Shown one piece after another: positions 52,735-57,239 of a DNA stretch of 57,239 nucleotides. This DNA is from Candidatus Sabulitectum sp. (GTDB lineage: Bacteria; Fermentibacterota; Fermentibacteria; Fermentibacterales; JCC-6). The DNA lies in contig JAGLDY010000050.1 in the NCBI GenBank assembly GCA_023145375.1, positions 1-57,239 on the forward strand, read 5' to 3'. Position 1 is the stretch's first letter. Every line of letters starts with the position of its first letter. Made by a program: the position numbers and the translations under genes. The notes beneath the pieces were generated by a model. It was not told the origin of the DNA. It ran no database searches and saw nothing but the letters and a program-made list of their open reading frames with translations.

Positions 52735-52764
52735 TTGACAAAGAGATAACACGGGTATTATTCT
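52735..52764 (+). promoter_or_regulatory. Candidate sigma70 promoter of the lipoprotein gene at 52853
   Basis: A perfect -35 TTGACA (52735-52740) is followed by TATTAT at 52756-52761 (15-base spacer) or TATTCT at 52759-52764 (18-base spacer). This is the only signal in the 289-base gap between the divergent genes at 52563 and 52853. Confidence 0.45.
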
Positions 52765-52852
52765 TGAAACGAGGCTAACGGACGATTTATCTTTTAATCA
52801 GTCAGGCGTGGACAGATCAGATCTTATCATTTTTCACTATGAAAGGAATGTT

Positions 52853-53518
52853 ATGACCATTCGATCAATGCTTTTCACAGTCACGGCTCTTCTTATGGCT
52901 TTTTCCTGCGGGAACGACACATCTGGGCCTTCCGAGTCTATTCCGATCTATTTTCCCATGGAAACCGGGGATTACTGGACATGGGACTACAGCAGTATCG
53001 AAGACAGGGAGGGAACGCAGAACGATTCCACAGAGCTGGGAGAGCGAACTTGGTTGGTAGAAGGTATTGTAGATCACGATGGTGGCTTCAGCTTATACCA
53101 GATAACACTCACGGATTCAATAGTAACTTTCTTTAATTCAATTCCTGTAGACACGCTTCTAAGCGAAACCACTGAATATTACAGACTTGAAAATTCTGAA
53201 GTAAGATATTACTACAGTTTGTCAGACACTACCAGCTGGCTGTTACTGGACCTTCCTCTTGCTCTGGGGAAAAGCTGGAATGATGTTGAGAATGCTGAGT
53301 ACACAGTACTGAGTATGGATACAACCCTGGCTCTTCCTTACGGTACTGCGGACGGTTGTGCATGGGTACAATCTGACTACGGGATCTCGCTTCTCCCAAC
53401 CTATGATAACTGGTACTATGAACCTGGAATTGGTACAGTGAAGAGAGTATATCACCAGGAGAATGACGTTTCGTACTACCTGTCAACCTGGCAATTGACC
53501 TCTTCCAGCCGTCTATAG
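52853..53518 (+). CDS. Predicted lipoprotein, unknown function
   Basis: A 221-residue protein. The ATG at 52853 behind GAAAGG gives a signal peptide with lipobox MAFSC, so C19 is lipidated. The mature part is mostly strand, with many Tyr and Trp residues (ETGDYWTWDYSSIEDREG, then WYYEPGIGTVKRVY), resembling small solute-binding-like beta proteins often found next to PorV-like proteins in FCB genomes. The earlier in-frame start at 52808 lacks a ribosome site and would hide the signal peptide. It is a single gene, ended by the terminator at 53607. Confidence 0.7.
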   Translation: MTIRSMLFTVTALLMAFSCGNDTSGPSESIPIYFPMETGDYWTWDYSSIEDREGTQNDSTELGERTWLVEGIVDHDGGFSLYQITLTDSIVTFFNSIPVDTLLSETTEYYRLENSEVRYYYSLSDTTSWLLLDLPLALGKSWNDVENAEYTVLSMDTTLALPYGTADGCAWVQSDYGISLLPTYDNWYYEPGIGTVKRVYHQENDVSYYLSTWQLTSSSRL

Positions 53519-53606
53519 TTACGCTCGATTGAAATTCAGCTCGGATACAACAGAGCGTTAAGCATCGAGCACTGAGGATAACTGGGATCAGTTCAGGGAA
53601 ATTAGA

Positions 53607-53632
53607 AAGGGCGCCCGGAAACGGGCGCCCTT
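53607..53632. terminator. Terminator between convergent genes
   Basis: Perfect eleven-base stem AAGGGCGCCCG with CGGGCGCCCTT around a GAAA tetraloop. It lies between the lipoprotein and outer-membrane protein genes. Confidence 0.85.
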
Positions 53633-53647
53633 GAAGTTCAGGTACTT

Positions 53648-54673
53648 TTAGAAGTTGTAGGTAGCAGCAAGGCTTCCCATGAAACCGTTGTCAACTCCAC
53701 CGACCATGTAAGGTCCATCGTGAAGGAAGCCCTCGCTGATGGTGGCATCCATTACAAAATTGTCCCAGTGAAGGCCAACACCGAAGTTGGTTTCAAATCC
53801 GCTGGTAAACATGTTGAAGTCGCCGACCTTGTAGTATTCGGTCACGCTTGCAGCACCGGCACGGAATATCAGCCACTTGCCTATCTCCTGCTCTACTCCA
53901 CCTGTAACTCTTGGTATCTCTATCCACATCTCTGAATCAGGAGTAGCACCCTCGGCATAGTCTCCGCTGTGGCTTGTGGACTGAAAACCTGCAAATGCGC
54001 CAATAACCAGATTGGTCTTGTCGGCAACCTTCTTGTTGCGACCTCCTCCAAAATCAAAGCTGATGGTGGTGGAATTAATGGATGAATCGTCGTAGGCGTT
54101 CACACCATGCAGATTCGCTCCGGCACTGATGATCGGGAAGAGGTTGAGAAAGCCGTTGCTGTGACCGCGGAGAGAAGCGCCTAACATGATGTCGCTGGTG
54201 CTCAACTGGTCTTCATTCAGGTCGATCTGGATATTATCATAGCCAACTGCAAAAGCAAGATCAGAGTAATCTGCCAGGAAAGGTACATCAGTTCCCCAGG
54301 CAAGACCAACCGCAATGTCTTTCTCAGTTGTTGAATCAGAAGGAGCCCACTTGTCGAAGTTCATGGACAGGATAGCTCCCCATCCGCCGGGGCTGAAAAG
54401 AACCTCATGGCTGTAGTCGTTGTGATTGATGGTAACGCCATAGGCATTTCCACCAAGACCATCCACAATACCGAACCAGCCGTCACTGACGCTTCCGGCA
54501 GTCTCACTGCTGCCTGTTACAAACTCATAATCCCCTATAATGCCCGGATAGGCCCACATTTCAAGATAATCATTGATCAGTAGTCTGGAGTCGCCTCCAA
54601 GAACGATAAGCCGGGGGTCACTGGCAACTGCTGCAACAGCAAGCACGGCCAGAATAATCATTACTCTCTTCAT
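53648..54673 (-). CDS. Outer-membrane beta-barrel protein, PorV-like
   Basis: A 341-residue protein. Signal peptide MKRVMIILAVLAVAAVAS is followed by a strand-rich chain with the usual amphipathic alternation (GLAWGTDVPFLADYSDLAFA, WLIFRAGAASVTEYYK, LHWDNFVMDATISEG) and a final F residue, as outer-membrane proteins have. Beginning with DPRLIVLGGDSRLL it resembles the PorV/FadL-like barrels common in FCB bacteria. AAGGAGG precedes the ATG. Its gene is single; its function may be in transport or as a partner of secreted sorting-domain proteins. Confidence 0.7.
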   Translation of the reverse strand: MKRVMIILAVLAVAAVASDPRLIVLGGDSRLLINDYLEMWAYPGIIGDYEFVTGSSETAGSVSDGWFGIVDGLGGNAYGVTINHNDYSHEVLFSPGGWGAILSMNFDKWAPSDSTTEKDIAVGLAWGTDVPFLADYSDLAFAVGYDNIQIDLNEDQLSTSDIMLGASLRGHSNGFLNLFPIISAGANLHGVNAYDDSSINSTTISFDFGGGRNKKVADKTNLVIGAFAGFQSTSHSGDYAEGATPDSEMWIEIPRVTGGVEQEIGKWLIFRAGAASVTEYYKVGDFNMFTSGFETNFGVGLHWDNFVMDATISEGFLHDGPYMVGGVDNGFMGSLAATYNF

Positions 54674-54839
54674 TTTTCCTCCTTGTTTAAATCACCTGAG
54701 AAACAACAAGCTCACCATATAATGTTTCATGTTTAGGAAGCTGTCAACACGGAATGAAGCAAGTTGACCGGGTCATAAGCCGGTGGGTATCTTAACTGCA
54801 GGAGGCTTTCCCCCGGTAAACAGTTACAAAAAGGAAACA

Positions 54840-55583
54840 ATGAACGATTTTCACCGGTTCTTTCTTGAGTATATGGGAGCAGATGAAAAGGCTCTCCACA
54901 GCGGGGAAAGGGTATTCCATTCTGCTGTGAGAACTTCCCCTGAGACCCCGTTCGACTTCAACCGCCACCACCTGATAGTTGCAGAATACAACGGCATGCT
55001 TATACATTCCATTGCCAGGGAGCTTATCTCCGGGTACATAAGCTCGGCACCACAGCAAACATCGGATAAACTTCTGGAGCAGGTTGATGATGCCTTCTTC
55101 TCGGTGAACAGGGGTCGTTACTACCGTATCAGAGAGATGTTCAGATACACCGTGAACCACGGATATGAGGAAGAGCCACAGGTTACCATACTTACTCCTG
55201 AACACCGGGAAATGATCTTCGCCACCAGTGGCAGGCGGGGAGCTGATGTTCAGGAATGGCTGTGGCAGAAGAATGTTCTGCCTCTGGTAAAGGAGGGAAG
55301 AAGGATCTCTGTTATCAGAGACGGAAAGATAGTTGCCTCCAGTAATGTAATAGACCTGCCCTTTGCCGCAGCTAATATTGATGTATGGACTCACAGGGAT
55401 CACCGGAGAAAAGGCTACGGAAGCATGTGCGTGAAGCAGGCGGTGAACTGGTGTATAAAGAACGATCGCATTCCTGTCTACCTGGTACATACAACCAACG
55501 AACGATCTGTAAATCTGGCAGACAGCCTGGGATTTCAGAGAATGTCCCGTGAGATACAGACTGTGATAACCAGGTTTCGCTGA
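54840..55583 (+). CDS. GNAT N-acetyltransferase
   Basis: A 247-residue protein. The start ATG at 54840 follows AAAAAGGAA; an in-frame start at 54783 lacks one. The C-terminal third is a clear GNAT domain, with the acetyl-CoA loop DHRRKGYGSMCVKQAVNW (Q/R-x-x-G-x-G/A as RRKGYG) and the last strand helix NERSVNLADSLGFQRMSR. The N-terminal part (1-130) has no clear family match. It lies just before the radical-SAM gene, 6 bases apart, so the two are likely cotranscribed. Acceptor unknown. Confidence 0.82.
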   Translation: MNDFHRFFLEYMGADEKALHSGERVFHSAVRTSPETPFDFNRHHLIVAEYNGMLIHSIARELISGYISSAPQQTSDKLLEQVDDAFFSVNRGRYYRIREMFRYTVNHGYEEEPQVTILTPEHREMIFATSGRRGADVQEWLWQKNVLPLVKEGRRISVIRDGKIVASSNVIDLPFAAANIDVWTHRDHRRKGYGSMCVKQAVNWCIKNDRIPVYLVHTTNERSVNLADSLGFQRMSREIQTVITRFR

Positions 55584-55589
55584 CACCTT

Positions 55590-56498
55590 ATGAAAAGAGC
55601 AATCACTGCAGGGCTGAACATCTGGAAGAACAGGGGTGTTCTGTGGCCGTTCGCCATGCTGGCAGGGGTAGCTGTCTGCACGGTCAGGAAGATCCCAAGG
55701 GGGCTCATAGTTGAGCCTTCACAGGGATGCACCGGAGGGTGTACCGGTTGTGAACTTCCGAAAAAGCCTGCAGTTCTCAGCAGTAAACAACTGAGGAAAT
55801 GGCTGGAAAGCTCTCCGGCAAACCCGGTAACGATCCATTTTTCCGGGAAACACTCCGATCCTCTCGCATCCCCGGAAATAGAAGAACTCACAAAAACCGC
55901 AAGAAAAAGCTGTTCCATGCTTTCCATAAGCACCATCGGGCTTGGACTGGTATCCCCCCTGGAAGAACTCCCTGTGGACAGATGGATATTCTCCATTCCT
56001 GCAGCAACGGAGGTATCATGGTTAAAGCTTCGGGGGAACAACCGGTTCAATGAAGCACTCAGAGCCATCAGAGCTGTCCGGAAGAAGAGCAGGGCCATGG
56101 TTGAAGTGGTCCTGACCATCTGGAAGACATCATCAGGCGACGCCGAAGTTTTTCACCAGCTCGAAGAGAAGGAGAACTGGCAGCACACCAGAGTAGTATT
56201 CGGCAGATTCGACCCTGAAGGGAACCACTTCGAAAGACTGGAGAACATCGCACTCGACCACAGAGATTGCCCCTATACTCTCGAAAATGAAACACTGACC
56301 CTCAGACACACCCCGGCGGGCTGTCCACTTAAGGGCTATCTCTTTCTTGATGCAACTGGAACACTCAGGCCATGCCCCTTCACCGGAGACGAATCGCCCT
56401 GCGAGGACGAGCCGGAAAGAAGATCATGGGACAAAGCAAAGCTCTGGGCTGAGCTGAAAGAAAAGAGAAGCTTCTCTGCGTGCAGATGGTGCCCCTGA
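55590..56498 (+). CDS. Radical SAM-like protein with C-terminal cysteine cluster
   Basis: A 302-residue protein. Near residue 47 is CTGGCTGC, the CX3CX2C iron-sulfur motif of radical SAM enzymes. A C-terminal cluster follows (CPLKGYLFLDATGTLRPCPF, SPCEDE and CRWC), as in SPASM-domain members that bind further clusters. The N-terminus (AGLNIWKNRGVLWPFAMLAG) is hydrophobic. The middle shows helix-strand alternation expected of a partial TIM barrel. The shorter length and the GNAT upstream suggest a small modification pathway, perhaps on a peptide. Substrate unknown; the assignment is from motifs only. Confidence 0.7.
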   Translation: MKRAITAGLNIWKNRGVLWPFAMLAGVAVCTVRKIPRGLIVEPSQGCTGGCTGCELPKKPAVLSSKQLRKWLESSPANPVTIHFSGKHSDPLASPEIEELTKTARKSCSMLSISTIGLGLVSPLEELPVDRWIFSIPAATEVSWLKLRGNNRFNEALRAIRAVRKKSRAMVEVVLTIWKTSSGDAEVFHQLEEKENWQHTRVVFGRFDPEGNHFERLENIALDHRDCPYTLENETLTLRHTPAGCPLKGYLFLDATGTLRPCPFTGDESPCEDEPERRSWDKAKLWAELKEKRSFSACRWCP

Positions 56499-56513
56499 AC
56501 CCATAAGGCAGAA

Positions 56514-56539
56514 AGGGGCCCTTCCGAAGAAGGACCCCT
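56514..56539. terminator. Terminator after the radical SAM gene
   Basis: AGGGGCCCTTC pairs with GAAGGACCCCT with one mismatch around CGAA; T-rich sequence (TGTTCCTG) follows. It lies between the two convergent genes. Confidence 0.7.
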
Positions 56540-56560
56540 GTTCCTGCCAATATCTATCTT

Positions 56561-57239
56561 CTAATTGCAGATCCTGGTCACTGAGATACTTGCATTCCGT
56601 CCCAGATGATCCGACACTCTTATGAAGTATACTCCTGGAGGCACGCCGGAGCCGTCAAGGGCTGAGCCGTTCCAGTTGTAGTTATCAGTGAAGTCGGATT
56701 CGATAACGATACGACCGTTGATGTCGCAGATCTCAATCAATGCTGAGCTGGAGAACCCTGCTCCGGAAATAATGATGGATTCTGTGAAGGGGTTTCCTGA
56801 TACGCAGAGGGAAAGCGGTTGAATTGCGCCTGAAGATTCCTCTGCTACACCGGTTTCGTCCAGTTCGATCTGGTAGATCTTGTCGTCATCCGGATTACTT
56901 GCCCAGATGTACCTGCTGCTCCCGCTGGAGCTGTAGGCCATTCCCAGAGCTGCCGGGATCAAGTTGATAGCAGATGTCATGTTTCCACTGGTGTTGTAAG
57001 CTCTGATGGGGGAATCCGCATCATCTGTGGCAACCCACATGTCGCCGGTGGAAGAATTGCCGTTGGCATCACCCTCACGGGCGATGTCATAGGTTGCCAG
57101 ACCGGAGGCAATGGTTGCCCCTGTGCTGGGAGCTTCCGTTGTGCCCATGGGAAGAGGGCTTTCATAATAGACCTTGTTGTTGTTTCCAAGGAAATACGCC
57201 GAACCTGAGCTTCCTGCTGCACCACCCACTGGGTAGTAT
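56561..57239 (-). CDS. Secreted protein with sorting domain (N-terminus beyond window)
   Basis: The reading frame is open to the right edge, and its end is at TAA-type stop 56561. About 226 codons are visible. The upper part has propeller-like repeats (GDMWVATDDADSPIRAYN, RYIWASNPDDDKIYQI). The last 80 residues are an Ig-like FlgD/type-IX-like module (IEICDINGRIVIESD, VPPGVYFIRVSDH) ending SVTRICN. It belongs to the same group of secreted proteins as the six others in the window. Confidence 0.7.
   Translation of the reverse strand, partial: YYPVGGAAGSSGSAYFLGNNNKVYYESPLPMGTTEAPSTGATIASGLATYDIAREGDANGNSSTGDMWVATDDADSPIRAYNTSGNMTSAINLIPAALGMAYSSSGSSRYIWASNPDDDKIYQIELDETGVAEESSGAIQPLSLCVSGNPFTESIIISGAGFSSSALIEICDINGRIVIESDFTDNYNWNGSALDGSGVPPGVYFIRVSDHLGRNASISVTRICN

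Noticed and set aside
54792..55586. A 264-codon ORF opposite the GNAT gene
   Set aside because: It is the antisense shadow of a GNAT domain with clear motifs, has no ribosome site and no recognisable domain.
1..57239. Genome-wide reassignment of UGA (as in Gracilibacteria, where it codes Gly)
   Set aside because: UGA is the proper stop in many overlapping gene pairs here (for example rmlA/rmlB, reductase/murB, FemAB/propeller), and only two genes show in-frame UGA.
1..57239. tRNA, rRNA or CRISPR repeats
   Set aside because: No cloverleaf, conserved ribosomal segment or regularly spaced repeat was seen in the intergenic gaps.

Overview
The window looks like a chromosomal segment of a Gram-negative-type (diderm) uncultured bacterium, most likely of the wider FCB group (Fermentibacteria, WOR-3 or Eisenbacteria-like). 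That placement is inferred from gene style and not from a marker gene. The pointers are several outer-membrane barrel proteins, a PlpD-like patatin, many secreted proteins with a shared FlgD-Ig/type-IX-like C-terminal domain ending near Arg, a gingipain-type C25 protease and MglA/roadblock proteins. No rRNA, tRNA, CRISPR array, insertion sequence or phage gene was seen. Gene density is high; no gap without a gene exceeds about 300 bp.

Left arm (1-15169, all minus strand) is a tightly packed envelope-glycan operon read from dolichol-phosphate-mannose-synthase-like GT2 through a propeller protein, FemAB-like transferase, GT-C-like membrane protein, GT1, Wzx-like flippase, GT2, MurB, GDP-6-deoxymannose reductase, a second propeller protein, RmlA, RmlB and a truncated UDP-glucuronate decarboxylase. 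Most junctions overlap by 1-17 bases. The partner of the reductase, Gmd, lies about 20 kb away (25152-26132).

Centre-left (15286-27728) holds a POTRA-less Omp85-like barrel, an SppA peptidase with an N-terminal barrel-like extension, a DUF1846 protein, two decayed small genes (a GNAT missing its middle and a ribbon-helix-helix gene with an in-frame TAG), ATP sulfurylase, a thioredoxin fold without its cysteines, a lipoprotein, DUF1015, Gmd and an eIF2B-like protein. Two long genes (27728-33168) form an AddB/AddA-like helicase-nuclease.

Centre (35078-38845) is a compact operon of roadblock protein, MglA-type GTPase, DUF4388 protein and a DnaA-like AAA+ ATPase without a DNA-binding domain, followed by a second roadblock gene. 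It looks like a polarity or spatial-organisation switch coupled to a DnaA-type ATPase.

Right arm (38996-57239) carries the C25 protease, a cupin, the PlpD-like protein, an unrecognised three-gene operon, a sodium-dependent transporter, an FG-GAP/ASPIC-UnbV protein, a lipoprotein, an outer-membrane protein, a GNAT, a radical-SAM protein and a partial secreted protein. Two genes here (43629-44618 and 46734-48947) have one in-frame TGA each. The reading frame and the C-terminal sorting domain continue after it, and each TGA is followed at 16 and 25 nt by a perfect hairpin with a GGC or GGT loop. This fits a bacterial SECIS, so both are best read as candidate extracytoplasmic selenoproteins. This is the most notable signal in the window.
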